Shown in pieces: positions 45,760 through 58,964 of a DNA stretch of 64,000 bases. Positions within the stretch are counted from its first letter, which is position 1, and each line of letters begins with the position of its first letter. Both the position numbers and the translations under genes were made by a program. The stretch is from Platycnemis pennipes (taxonomy: Eukaryota; Arthropoda; Insecta; Odonata; Platycnemididae), in NCBI GenBank assembly GCA_933228895.1, contig OW121847.1:128320350-128384349 (forward strand), in the 5' to 3' direction. Under the pieces are notes generated by a model, which was not told the origin of the DNA, did no database searches, and worked only from the letters and a program-made list of their open reading frames with translations.

Positions 45760-47464
45760 ATATGCACAGTCATTGATCTGAGTCATTAATAGGAGTGATC
45801 TAAAATATATGTGACCTATTTATTGAAGAGAAAACAAAATATCAGCAAGCTACTGAAAGTAAAACCTCCTTCACAGTGTGATTCTGTAGATGGTGCACAC
45901 ACATAGTTCCTTTGAATGACCTATGTGCTGGTTTTAGAATAGACAGTGGTTGTTGTCTTAAGTACAGTTGAAACTGGCTGTACTTTCTATTTGGAATGAT
46001 CTTGGGAATTGGACCAGGTCTGATACAGAGACTAAAGAGAAGAAGAATCATTGTGGGCATTTTTCACATCAATAACTTGTAATCACCAAGGATAAAATAT
46101 AGGCACATCAGCATAGCTTAGTCACTAACCAGTGAATAATCTATGCAGCCATTGCTGTCCATATCTCCGAGATAAAACCAATCTGAAGTCAATTTACAGA
46201 GTGATCACGAGGTATATTATGTAAAAAGCCTAAAGGCTAATGAAAATTTCAGTGGTTTCTTGTTATGTGGTTTTGACTGCATTTGGACCATTTTGGGGAA
46301 GATCCAGTTATTTAGTTCGTCCTTGTGAAAAGAATGCTGTATCAATGGATACGGCAAAAAAACAGTTAAATGGCATTGATACGGTTGAGTTTTCCATTAA
46401 TTTTCTGATCTGGCTATGATGTTGCTTATTTCTACCCCCAAGACCATCAAAATGTCCAGTTCCAGATAAAAAAATGTGAATTGTCGAGCTGATCACTCAC
46501 CAATAAGTGAAATTGAGGAGGTGGAAGAATGCGGAGCTTAAGGATATTGTGTGAAGTATAAAACCACAATGCAGCCAAATACCATTCCATTAGGGAGATT
46601 CATCACTGCACTTCCCAAGACCCAGCAATATTTGAGGTTTCCAGCCACAAAAAAAGACAGAAATAATAAGTATTAAGGCCAACCCTAAGTGTTGTGTTAA
46701 ACGTTGTCCATCATGAAGCATAGAATATTCCACCAAAGTAAAACATTTAATACAATGGTGTCAACATTGAAATCAGATGTTTGCAGTTCATACCTTATGA
46801 CTAACATCATTTTCTCGGAGGAGTCACATATTAAAATAGCAGTGAATGCTAATGTTTTGTTTGCCTTATGGAATTAGGATTGTGAACAATGATTAACAGT
46901 GCTAAATTGTTCAGCTTAATTGATTCACCATGCACCTCTATTGTTAGTCAAACTTCTTCAGGGGCCCACTACTTAACTTCAGTTTAGTATAAATCCCCAG
47001 AACTTCAGGGATCTCAGAAAATTGATTGACTATATCACTAACCAAAAATTGTAATAACCCTAACTCCTCCATTAGACCAAGAACATTTAAAAAATACTTG
47101 GTCATAAGTTTCATAGCTCACCAAAGAGCATATTCTCAAATATGCATTGAATGCTGCATTCAATGATTGCATGATAAAAATGTTTTAAGAGAAGTTGGTC
47201 ATTTAACATCATCTTAGGGAAAGATTCAGTTCTATTTTATATATCTCCAGGGGCTGTATTATTTTTAAAATGAGCTATTAAAGTGAACAAATAGGATGAA
47301 ATTGGAGTGAATTTCCAAGGTGAATAAAAGTAATTCAGTTTACTGACACCACATCACCAAAAACTCATTGTCTGTAGTATATAAAAAAATTTGGGCATTT
47401 ATGTCATAAAATATAATGATTTCCTATGTATTCCTTCATCAAAAAAAATAAATTTTATGTACAG
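45760..47464 (+). other. 3' flank of the ACE-like gene
   Basis: Presumed 3' UTR and spacer. AATAAA at 47323-47328 is one possible polyadenylation signal, but it is far from the stop. No coding exon seen. Confidence 0.4.
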
Positions 47465-47554
47465 GTTGGCATTGAAAAATCTGGCCTTTGATATTCAGGC
47501 TCCTTTGGATTTCCTGCACAGACTTTGGAGTGCATTATCAAATTTACCACACTG
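47465..47554 (+). CDS. Isolated internal exon, gene unidentified
   Basis: Acceptor TTTATGTACAG and donor CTG|GTATGT bracket 90 bases with an open frame of 29 whole codons, ALKNLAFDIQAPLDFLHRLW and onward, of protein-like composition. Both borders are phase 2 for that frame, which differs from the phase 1 donor of ACE exon 12, so it is not a simple alternative last exon of that gene. It may belong to a downstream plus-strand gene. No family recognised. Confidence 0.4.
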
Positions 47555-48285
47555 GTATGTCACTGTTTTCTGGTGCCACTGTCTATTCAATTGAACTAAA
47601 ATTCTTTAAGACAGTTTCATTTACCCAGTGAACATTAAAATTACATTCTCTTTGCATGTAGACTGTAGAACAAGAAGTTATTTCCTGTTACATACATAAC
47701 CATAAAAAAAATCAGTATTTAAAAACTCCAGTACCCCTCAGGTTCGGAGAATGCTGGATGTTTAAAAGTCAACCGCTACTAAAAAATATGGTGATTGGTT
47801 GCACATAATGCAGTTACTACAATTAGAAAGAATAATGTGTTACTTTTTCCTGCATAATGTGAAATATGTTAAAAATGACTGGTTCATTGAGCCCAAGGCT
47901 AACTAGCCCTTGTATATTTCGTACCTATTGTACTTGCTAGCTATAAGGTTATCACATCACCTCTAGGGTATCATCCCTTTACCTAATTTGGTGGGAGTTT
48001 TACCAATGACACATATTTTGTGATAAAGAGAAGCAAGAGGGCTTAGGTTATGAGAGGATAAAATATTTCTTGTTATTTGAAATGCTAATTTAACTGCCCA
48101 TGGATCAAATTTAATCAGCCATTATGCAGTTGATGGTTCATCATTTTCAACCAATGTAAGTATTGGTTTAGCTATGATGATCAAACCATGCATTATTTTT
48201 GCATGTGAAAATTAAAATGTGGTTCATTTAAATGTGGGAAAAGAATACCAAGCAAAGGCATTGTATAATAGCTCATCATCATCGG

Positions 48286-48790
48286 TCAACAATCCTGAGA
48301 TTGGTTTGACACAGCCCTCCACTCGATTCTTCTATCAACTAAGCACTTCATATTAACATAATTCCCCTCTTTCATATCCTTCACGACCTGTTCCATATAT
48401 CTCATACGACACCTTCCTTTGCCATTCTTCTTATTCCTTTTCCCTTGACAATTGTCTTCATCAGGCCATTGTGTCTTAAGATATGGCCGACTAAGTTGTC
48501 TTATTTTCTTTCCAGTCTTCTTTTTAGAGTTTTCAGCAGTCTTCTCTTTTCTCCCACTCTTCTTAAGACTTCTTAGTTTGTCACTCGGTTGATTCATTTT
48601 ATCTTCATCATAATTCTGTAGCACCACATTTCAAGTCCTTCCACCCTTTCTTCTCCGCTGCTGCTGTCATCATCCATGCCTCACTGCTGTAAAGAAACAT
48701 GCTCCAGATGTACGTCCAAAGCTTGTCTTTCCAGAAGTAAGTAGATTCTTCTTTTTATAGAATGCCCTCTTTGCCTGAGATATTCTACTG
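48286..48790 (-). pseudogene. 3' end of a non-LTR retrotransposon
   Basis: Minus strand: ISQAKRAFYKKKNLLTSGK (about 48730-48785), then TAVRHGWMMTAAAEKK, and the C-terminal block GRCRMRYMEQVVKDMK through RRIEWRAVSNQSQDC and a stop at 48286. These are the segments after the reverse transcriptase in many insect LINEs. Stops and frameshifts are present between blocks. It may come from the same family as the relic at 3190-3710, which has the preceding part of such a protein. Confidence 0.8.
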
Positions 48791-51700
48791 ACTATTATTT
48801 TCTTGCTTCATCCATCGTTGGTTACTTGGCTTCCCTGGTAACAACTCTTTCACCTCTTTCAGCTTTTTTTATATAGTTTTTCATTTTGTATACCTAATAG
48901 CTGCTGACTCATAATGAGAAATTCTTCCTTAGTGCAGCACCATACATTTCAGGGTTAACACTTGCTGAGAATACATAACATGAAGATACTTTCTTTGTAG
49001 TTAAGCATTAAGATGCACAACGAGTTGTACAGGTGAAATACTTCAGTTAAATGTGATGTAGGTATTTAATACTCAGTAATTAATGAAAAAGTTAAACACT
49101 AAATTATACATAATTTCCTAAAATACTGTTATTGCAGGACTATGTCAATAAACAAAAAAGTATGTGCGATTAATCTAGAATTCAAGTGGATCATTCAACA
49201 AGAAAATGTATACTTACTCCTTGGATGAACTAGCATTTTTTCAATGCAATGTTAAAGGTACCTTAATTCTTGGGGTGTAATTAATAAAAATAACACAAAG
49301 ATATAGGTCCTAAAAATTCTGCCAGCCATAATAATAGTTTTCATTACAAATGAGAGGCATTTCATTCATTACCTTACTGTTTTGCAGATGAGTTTTACAA
49401 CTGGAATGTAAAGATTTCCATTAGCCATTGAATTGGATTATCTATCAAGTCCTGCCTAAACATGAGGGATAAAATTTGTTGGTGCAAAAGCATGACAGGG
49501 GTATACATAAGTCATTTGGCACAACCCATGGTCAGGATATTTTGAGCAGTATTTACCTCTGAAGGGCAATAATGGTACCTAATAACATTACCTATGTGCC
49601 CAAATCAATGGGCTTTATTGTTCCTTACATGTATGGAATCATATAAAAATAAAAATGGAATTTGCTAATATTCTTTTGCAGTGACAATAATCTGAAATAA
49701 ACGATGTAAAGTTTCAAATGTCTACACTTAAATATAGCAAAGGTGATGACTGCATTTCCCTGAATGCTAACCGTATTTGATTTAAAAAATATATTTATAG
49801 ATTCTCCTATCAGACTCACAAGCTTAATAATGCCTAATTTATATTCTGATCTGCATTTGGAATATTACATAATATGCTGGAGTTTATAGAAAACTCAAAT
49901 TATATCTAAAAGAACTATTCTACAACTTGATCAATCAACTATCATAGTTAACAGAAAAAGGGTAAAAAAATTATGACATGGCCCAACCAGGATCAATAGG
50001 TAATGTTTACAGAAACTATCAGTATACTATACTACAATATTTCCTCCTCCATCTTACCAGTAACTTTTAAACAAATTTTACAAAATGATTATTATCATGT
50101 AAAAATATAACATGAAAATTTGTCATTCTAGATTTCTGAAAATTTCTCAGAGCGCTTTTAGCCATCAATCAAAAATATTTCAAATTACAGTTTGCTTAGC
50201 CAATATTATATTTTTGGAAATCATACCTTTTTCAACCATTGTGATATACTAAATTAAATTTCTTACAGTTCATTAAAAACAGGTGTTTTCTAGCAGCAGA
50301 TATATGGGTAATAAGGAAGTACAAATACCTAAGAAGAGCAGGGTATGATGGGTGAGGAAATGAGACTTGGAGAGAAATTCAATGGAAGGAGGGAGTACTG
50401 AAAGGCAAAATACCCATTAAAGCTGAAATTGGAGGTGAATGATGGGTGAGAGGGGCAGAGGGTGGAAGTAAATAGAGATTTTGAACAGCATGAGGGAAGA
50501 TAGAAGATTCAAAGAGTTTAAGAGGGGTAAAGTTTGGGCAGGGGTAAGGAGTATTTTTAATGGAAGGCCAAAATTTACTGAAAGGAGAACTCATCAGGCC
50601 ACGAACTGCATTACAGGCTACAGTATTCAAGTATTATTTTAGGAAATTTTAAAATTTTACCATTGATGCTAATATACCTACATTTCTATGACTTCAACAC
50701 TAAAATAATGAAAAGAGATCTTGCTTAGTTACAGATTTACTGCTTCATGAACCCTAAATGTCCAGTAGGTCCTTGCTGCATCACTCATCTGTCATGCGGA
50801 ACAATACTGCATAAGGCAGCAATGAGGACCACAAAAGGCCACAGGTTCCCCATCCCTGGTACAAAAGTAATAATAGTATTTGGTCAAGGAATGCCAACAG
50901 GATAAGGAGGGAATAAATAGTGTAGGAACTGCTCAATAACCTACCATTATTGGTAGAACACTGATGAATGAGATACCTACATTAGGCCAAATTAATCTAG
51001 TGACATCTCACAGCATCAACTTTCTCAAATAGTAAGGAAAAATTAGAAATGATGAAACATAAAATAATGTTTATTTTATGTAGGTACTTAGGAGGTTAAT
51101 ATGTAGCACTTAAAAAGGGCTAATATATGCCATGGCTTTTCTCTTAAATTAAGTTCACTGGAATTCTCCGCTAACTCTAATACAATTACACTTTCTTATT
51201 AAACACACATGCTACCACAAAAAGTTAACCAGAAAGCATATCAAATAGCACCAGCAGAAAAATTTTGAGGCAAATTACAACATGGATACATAAAATATAA
51301 CTTGTAATAAATCCTAAAAATTTGGTTTAAGCGATCTTTTTTTGAGTCACAATTCACTATAAACTCTTACAAAAATAATTTTCATTTTTGGACTGCCACC
51401 AGAGAGCCTAAAAAGTCACATTGCTAATTAGTGCTCAATTTTCATTCGAGGGGAAAAATAGAGCCCAAAATGAATGGGCAAATTCAATGGTTTTTCATTT
51501 CTTTTATGTAAAAACATGGGAAGTTCAAGATATCAAAAAGAAATTAATTTTAAGAAATTAGCCACAAGTAATTCAACATAACAGAAGAATTCACACATCA
51601 TTATAAGAGGTACAAATTATTTCCCTATGGAGTCCCAGAAAAAATATGGTACCCAGAAAAATCATACAGTTTAGTTTTAGCTGGATGTCAAAGAAGCCTC

Positions 51701-53800
51701 TCCTGGGTATGACCCTAGGTTAATAGTTCAACATTCTACCTACTGGAATATTATGCTATTATGAAGGCATTACTGGTCATAGAAATATAGTCAAGGTGGT
51801 ATCAAGGCAGATAATTTAACCATTTCATCCAATGAAACGCCTTATGCCAATTATCAAATATGCATTCCTCAGGTGCACATGCATTCTTTGTGTTTCATCC
51901 ACAACTAACAATGACAGAATTAAGCATTCAACCTGATGGAAGCATAGAGCTACCCCTTATCACTGGTAACATCATCCCATGCACAATGCCACAGCCACTA
52001 CTGCATGGGGTTTAATGTTAAGCAAAAAGGTTCCATTGAGTGGGGTGCTATGTCACCATGTGAAATAAATTGAAATTTTTCATTCATATACAATCTATAA
52101 TAGATTTAAAAAAATACAATGCTAGGTAAAAGCTAACTTCTGGGTTTAAGAAATATTAATCCCAAAAATTCTGATAAACAAATTACATAGTATGTTTGTT
52201 CTACCATAATAGATAAATGGTGTCAGTCGGTGCAGCTGGTCAAGTGTCAGGTAAAGAGGTACAATTCACTCTGACCTACAGCTTGAGATGAGATCAAAAT
52301 GTATCTGTGAAAGTAATTGGTATTTTCCCACAATGCAGCCACCAAGGAAGATTTTTCTACTTTTCCACAGATTAAGTTCAAATGGAGTGACTTAGTATTC
52401 TATTAATGAACCATTGTAAATAAGAATATGTTTCTTTATGCCATGAATTTTGACTATACTCACTTTATACTGACTATGGTTGAAATGGCAGGGTTTCCAG
52501 TGTAGTAGAAATGCAAGATGATGCTACAATATGCATAGCTTTTCATGGAATTATTTTCATTTCTATGTTTTCCAATTTGCTCGAAAGTCCATTAATAAAT
52601 AGCAAAATAAATAAAATGAAAGTAATAGTATTCAAGAGAAGAACATATACACTATGCCACCATCATACATTTTTACATAATACATCAGGAAAATATTTAC
52701 ATTAAATTCTGATTCAACTTTTATAAATATAAAATCTTATGGATAAATGGAAAAATAATGTTTTAACACTCAGGATCGAGGTGAAAAAACTAAAAAAAAT
52801 GAAACAAAATCAGTTTATTTAACTGAATACAAACAACAATTTATATCACAAATCTATCACATGGTAATGCAACTGCATTAGATGGATAGCCATATTCAGG
52901 TGCCCCTTGCATTTTTCAAAATGATATTCCATTGACATGCATAACTTTGTAAATGTGTACATGCACTCACAAAGACTGCCACTTATCCCTGGATGAAATA
53001 TATCAAGCACTGTATCTGAAATTTATATATTAAATAATTATAATGGCACAGAGCTTAATAAAATTCATCTGTAAGCATTGGGAGTGGTGAACAAGGATAG
53101 GCTTCACGCTGAAGAGACTAACAGGATTTTGGTAGCTTTAAATATTATGTACCCATGCCATAATAAGAGAGGTGACATAAAGAAAGGAATGAAAGTGAAC
53201 TGATAATTTTTTTCGAGTGTTTGGAAGTCTAGCATTTCTGAAGTCTTCAAATGGAATAGCAAAAAGATTATTAGGACTGTGTAAAGAATAAGGAAAACAC
53301 ATCATCACCTTCACATTCCATTCACTTTCAACCATTTTTTCACCATTATGGGCAATAATCAAACAGCTAAGTGAGCTGAATATGGATATTGACAGGGAAT
53401 TGGAAGCATCGATAAACCTAAATATCTAAGAAAGCTCACTATGTACTACCCTCAGCCAAAAAAGGTAATGTAATCTAGCCTCTTGGAATAGATAGTCACT
53501 AAAGACAACAAAGCATGGCTATACACAAACACAGGAGTCACCTTTCATCAATGATTTCATCCAGTATAACTATCTCCATAGCAAAGACGTAAAAAAGAAT
53601 TTCTTATCATGGTATGAACTAAAATTTCTTAAAAACATTATTGAAATGTCAATATTTTTTCATGGGATTCTAAACCTAATTAAACTTTTTTTTCATAGTT
53701 TATAAAAATTTAGCTGCCAGTTATGAAGTGTCTTTGAATTAAAATGCATTGCAGGAATGTTTTTCATAATTATTTCTAAGTGATCTGGAAAATTTTTCAG
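48791..53800. other. AT-rich intergenic or intronic stretch
   Basis: No supported exon or complete element. A pyrimidine-rich block on the minus strand at about 50380-50630 has only a low-complexity frame. Confidence 0.45.
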
Positions 53801-54013
53801 ATCTTTTTTCATATTCCACGTGAGACATGGATAAGCTCAGTTTTGGCCATGTTCCTGACATTTCGGGGAGTTATCACTTGGTTATACAGAAGATTACAAA
53901 GATACTTAATGTACATAATAAGTTTCAGGAATTTAAATTCTAAAATTGACAAAAAAAATGTCCCCATTGAAGCTGAAGATTACACGGAATTTGCTGATCA
54001 ATCTGAAAAATAG
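53801..54013 (+). CDS. Possible terminal exon with a hydrophobic segment, gene unidentified
   Basis: A clean acceptor (GGAAAATTTTTCAG) opens a 70-codon frame ending in TAG. It has a hydrophobic, aromatic stretch (SSVLAMFLTFRGVITWLY), a basic patch (RRLQRY), then an acidic tail ending EFADQSEK. That order suggests a membrane-anchored C-terminus with a short tail. The entry phase is 0, so it cannot follow directly from the exon at 47465-47554 or from ACE exon 12; an intermediate exon would be needed. It could also be a chance open frame. Confidence 0.3.
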   Translation: MFFHIPRETWISSVLAMFLTFRGVITWLYRRLQRYLMYIISFRNLNSKIDKKNVPIEAEDYTEFADQSEK

Positions 54014-55642
54014 ATATTATGGCTATCAAAAACATCATCTCATTGAAAAAAAAATGTTTTTGGATTACCTATACTTCCATTCATTATTTTATTGAGGAAT
54101 AATACTATATTCCCAAACGAATTCAATATATCTTAAGACTCTTAGCTTCATATTGAAAAGGTAATCATTAAGATACCTACTATCCAAAATCCCAAGCATA
54201 TATAATTTACAACCACAAGCTCAGGGTGACATTTTAGCCACTTAAAAGATGTCCAAAATTTATTGTATGCATAACATTGTCCAAATATTTATGCAATGGA
54301 TACTCATATAATCTGGTATATTTAAGTTAATCTGTAAGATGCTTAACTTAGACCTATGTAAAATTTTCTTACTAAGGGATTTGATGTAAAATATATTTTA
54401 AATAACTTAATGGCAAGCATAATTAGGAGTTTGTAGTCAGGTCTATGCAAGTATGACACACACAAAATAATTTGGAACTTACAAAATAAACTCTGCATAA
54501 TATACTTACTATGATGTATGAGAATTTACAGAGCAACAAAAATAATCCCAGAAAAACAACATACATATTCACTAACAGAGCCAAGTGTATCAGTAAAGAG
54601 GCATTAATAATTGAGTAACAACATATGCAAGCACATAAGCTTTTTAGACATCAAACCAGCATGGAATATATGCATTGAGTGAATATATGAAAATTCACAT
54701 TACCAGTCGATGATGGGCAAGTATATTGTTCCAATGGTTTTGTTTGACCTCTAAGGAAGTTTCCCTCTTCAACAAACACCAAACGAATTTCATCTCAAAA
54801 GGAAAAATTTTTCCTCTGACCTGATTTATTTATAGCTTCATAGAGATCAATGCATATACACACTGAATCAAAAATTAAAAACATCTCTCTCAAGTTATAA
54901 TTAGGTAAGTTTTTTATATCACTGATTTATATAATAAGGTGGATCGTTTTTTATCCTCCTCTAATTGCTTCTGAATCTATTCACAGTGACCTATTAAGGA
55001 ACTCTGCACAGCTTTTTTGGGGCTGTGTGCAAAATAATAAGCTGTACTATAATTCTCTGTAATATATTTTAAGGCATGCTGCTCAAAGTATACATTGAGA
55101 ATGATTGAATCACTTCCTCATCACCACATTAAGAGCAAGTTCATGAAATATGCTAGATATGGGCATCTACACGATACCTTATAAGCCACCGCGAGGGTGT
55201 GTGGCAGGGGGGCAACATCCCTACACACCAGGAATAAACTAGCCCTTGTATGATTCCTGCTTGATAAAGTTGATGAAGTTACAGTGCAAGCATAGGGTAC
55301 TGCGATTTTGTAAGAACTACTGATTGAAGCCACAGCTCAGCTGCCACTGATAAGTCAGATCATGTTTAACAAAAAGTGGATGCACTGAACATTCAAATGG
55401 GACTCATTGACGAGGACTAACTTACATGTACAGTGATGTAAAAGAAAACAACTTATTGAAGCCCATACTGCACTAACTACACAATTAATCTCAAATATGT
55501 ATATGTTTTTCAATGTGTGTAAAATAAGAAATGCTCATTATTCACTAGTTCAGATTAACTTTTCCAGTAAAAAGCTGTATAGCATTTTTATTTTTATTAT
55601 AGTTTCACTTCCAAACACACAAATAAAGTCATTTTCACTCAC
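54014..55642. other. AT-rich stretch, nothing recognised
   Basis: No coding, tRNA-like or terminal-repeat signal seen. Confidence 0.4.
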
Positions 55643-55950
55643 CAAAACTGATAACACAATGCACAGGTTCATTTCTGGAGGGAATATTTAAATATGAGGC
55701 TGATGAAGACTTAGGCAAGCAGAGCAACTCTGGAGAATCCAATGAAATCTGCTTATTATGTTTGAGTTTATTCTGCTGCTGCATTTCATTTCTTAGATCT
55801 GGTGACTGACTGGGCATGATGTTTAAGCTTTTAACTCGCTGATTAGATAAATTACGCTGGTTTATCTTTTGGCAGGGTGTGAAATGATTTCTGCTTCGTA
55901 GGCAAGGTGCCCCAATTGGTGCTGAGTACAAGCTTGACTGGTTCAATCTG
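55643..55950 (-). CDS. Internal exon of an unidentified minus-strand gene
   Basis: About 100 open codons end at a strong donor (GTTTTG|GTGAGT). The acceptor is one of three closely spaced AGs (exon start 55947, 55950 or 55954) after TTTCTGACTCTTACTAG. The product is polar and rich in Ser, Asn and Gln (MQQQNKLKHNKQISLDSPEL), typical of a disordered linker. It probably belongs to the same gene as 63429-63697, but phases require at least one exon between them. No domain recognised. Confidence 0.55.
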
Positions 55951-57213
55951 CTACCTAGTAAGAGTCAGAAAATTCCATTTCATTTTTTGGTTGAAAATTT
56001 AATACATTAAACATGCATGAAAGCATATTATCAACTATTAAAACACCATTAAGTGCTTAAGCCATTTTCCCATCCCTCCTTGCAACGAAGTGCATGAACA
56101 AACAAAAATTGCTTTGTTGCAAATTTAGGATTCTTTTTCTTCGCTGGTCCATTTGTGTAATGCACACTATCTAAGCATTCCAAGCAGAGCAATAAATGGT
56201 AACATAAGAAGAAAAATAAGAGCTTCAAATTTTATAATACATTTACATCCTGAGAAATAATAGATTTTTTATGAAAAGTCTTTAATTAAGATGCAACTAC
56301 AATGAGCAAAATCAATGGGCAAATCTTAAATCCCACTATGTAATAAATGGGGTTTCATTTACTTCTCAGCATATTTAAATGAGATAATTTATTGCTGCAT
56401 TTATAGAGGAAAATTACATTCTAATGATGCTGATTGCATTTTGGCATCTATAGTCACTCAGTAATTCCATTCAAGTCCATTCAACTCCATTCAAGTCACC
56501 CAGCAAGATCAAGGGAAAGGGCATTCCATGGTAAGCAATCACAGTCATTAAAATATGATAACACATGTAATGTGTAATAATTTGAATTTTCCAATTATTG
56601 TACAAAATTGAGATATGCTACGCACTTGCCACTATAGGGTGGACTTCGGGGCTTATTAAGAAGTTATTTTACATTACAAATATATATGGTGGATGCAAAC
56701 ATACACTTCCACCAAGTACATCAGATTTCCCTTTTGTTAGGGCCATGTATGGTTGGTTGCCTATGACATTAACTAATGAGCCTAAGTAGCTGAGTAACAC
56801 TTTTCTGAAAGGATAAATCACAGAGCAGTCATTAAATGTAATAAGCATGCAATGAATATCTGCTTATATTTTGTAACATTCATATTATAGTTAATTATTC
56901 AAACCATGAACCCTGACATAAATTGATTCTGACCCCTGAGATTGCTATAACATTCTTATGGAAGAGGTTATTTTTTACTAGTCCTTGGCTAGAGCTTACT
57001 AGAAAAAAGGGTGTCAACAGAAATATGATAAACTTTGAGAGAAGAATGATCAAATAAGTTTGAAGATTTCATATGGAAATAAATAATGATGCAGCAATAA
57101 ACACTCACCTAAAACAAAAAATCCATTTTCAAAAAACTAATAACACTTTCATTAGATAATGAAATATACACCCTTTACTTATGGTACACCTACTGATGAC
57201 TATTTACCATGAC
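55951..57213. other. Presumed intron of the minus-strand gene
   Basis: AT-rich, no exon with convincing borders seen. Confidence 0.4.
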
Positions 57214-57378
57214 TTAACTCTTTGCACTCGGATTTTTTCACCCACTATACCAGTAGTCCACTCAGAATTTAATTTTAAATGCCCCTGGATTTTGTGTGTT
57301 GAGTGACACTCGACATGCGAGCTGGTAATGAGCAATGCTGTGTCGAGTACCACTCGACACCCGAGTGGAAAAGGTTAA
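57214..57378. mobile_element. 165-bp TTAA MITE (piggyBac-type)
   Basis: TTAA at both ends (57214-57217, 57375-57378) with inverted termini CTCTTTGCACTCGG and CCTTTTCCACTCGG. Its interior repeats the words GAGTG, CACTCGACA and TGTCGAG in both orientations, so much of the element can fold on itself. Confidence 0.75.
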
Positions 57379-58964
57379 AGGATACTTCACAATGAAAAAT
57401 ATTTCATAAGGAGGTAATGAATATGCTGCCAAGGCAACCACAGAGAGATATTCCAGTTAATGCATAAACATAACAAGCCATTTTTATTTCTAAAAAAATA
57501 TGACATCATGCATTATTGATCCAAGATAACATGAAATATGTATGCTACCTCATCATTTCATGTCAAATGAACCTAAAAATGAGGTTTCGACATAGACTGA
57601 CTCTAATTTTGAGGATATTTAGTGCATGTCATCTCTTCACAAATTTTTTAAGTGAAAAGTCCAAATTTTATTTCCTCATAGCCACGTGGTCATGGCTGAA
57701 AAATTTCTTCACAAATGAGTGAGATAATATTTTTGAATGAAATAGTACACCTTGAGAAGCATGCTTTATGAATGAAAAAAATTGAGAATTTATTAGTAGA
57801 AGAGGCTGTTACTGAAAAACTACTAAGTATAGCTAGATAAATAAAATTTGGATTTTTCCCTTAAAGTTGTGACAAGATGATATGCACCAAGTTCCTTCAA
57901 AATCAGAGCAGGTGGGTGTCAAAACCTCATTTTTTTGGTTGAATTCGCAAGGAATGACCCCATCATTATTTCTTCACCTTAGAGCATAATGTCATTAAAA
58001 CACAATATTAGGAAGCATATGTGCAGATGTAACACGAGAATTATGATGTTCACAATGTTAGCATTCTAAGATCATTGGTATCACATACATTGTACATGTT
58101 AGGATTACAAAGCAACATAAACAATTAAAGATTGAAAACAGTCATTTCACTATTTAAACCTTAAGTTCATCAGTATTATGTATGACTCTTAATAGTAAAG
58201 GATTCAATTTGACATAACACACACTAAACCAATCATACCTCTTATAAAGAATTGGTGTAGCAGGATATTTTGAATTAGTTCAGCTGAAGGTGTTATTTCT
58301 GTTTCTAATCACTTCATTATGAACAATGTCTCAATCATACTTTAACACAGCATTAGCACTTCAAGGAAAAACCTGGCATCATTAATACATCACCTCAGCA
58401 GAAAGAAAATCAAAACTTTTTCCATACTAAGAGACTTTTTCCCATACTTTCCATGCAGTACTTTTTCCATTCAGAAAATTCTGTGACCTGTGGCATGTGA
58501 ACAGTGTGTCCTGCATTTCTGCCTGGGAGAGATAAGTCACATAAACATTGGAGATTTCATCACAGGTTTCTAATAATTACAACTGATAGATGTTTAAAAA
58601 AGTATTTATGCAGGAAAAAGTTTAATTCTACAAGACTGATTTTTTGCTAATTTTCATTCAGCTTGCCTTTACAATGTCATTACAATCAAGTGATAGGTGT
58701 GGTGTTGAGATATGCAATTTTAAATGGTTTGTATCGATGTTATTAATAAAAAAACAACAAAAGACCAAGTTGTTGTTCGGTTATCACGTCTTGGAACAGA
58801 TGTAGATTGAAGTTGCTGCCTTTTATTTGAATCTCCTGAGACAGAAAGTAAGGTAAAATTAACCAATGTGTAGCAATCAAAGGCCTATGAGTAGAAGATG
58901 GTGCATGAATAGCCTAAAGTCACTGTCAAGTCAGGCTGGATAATATGTAATGCCTTGATTAATA
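57379..58964. other. Presumed intron of the minus-strand gene
   Basis: AT-rich; no element or exon recognised before the piggyBac-like insertion. Confidence 0.4.

Noticed and set aside
53801..54013. Alternative transmembrane last exon of the ACE-like gene
   Set aside because: Joining the phase 1 donor of exon 12 to this acceptor gives a stop after seven codons, so the hydrophobic frame cannot be read as an ACE tail.
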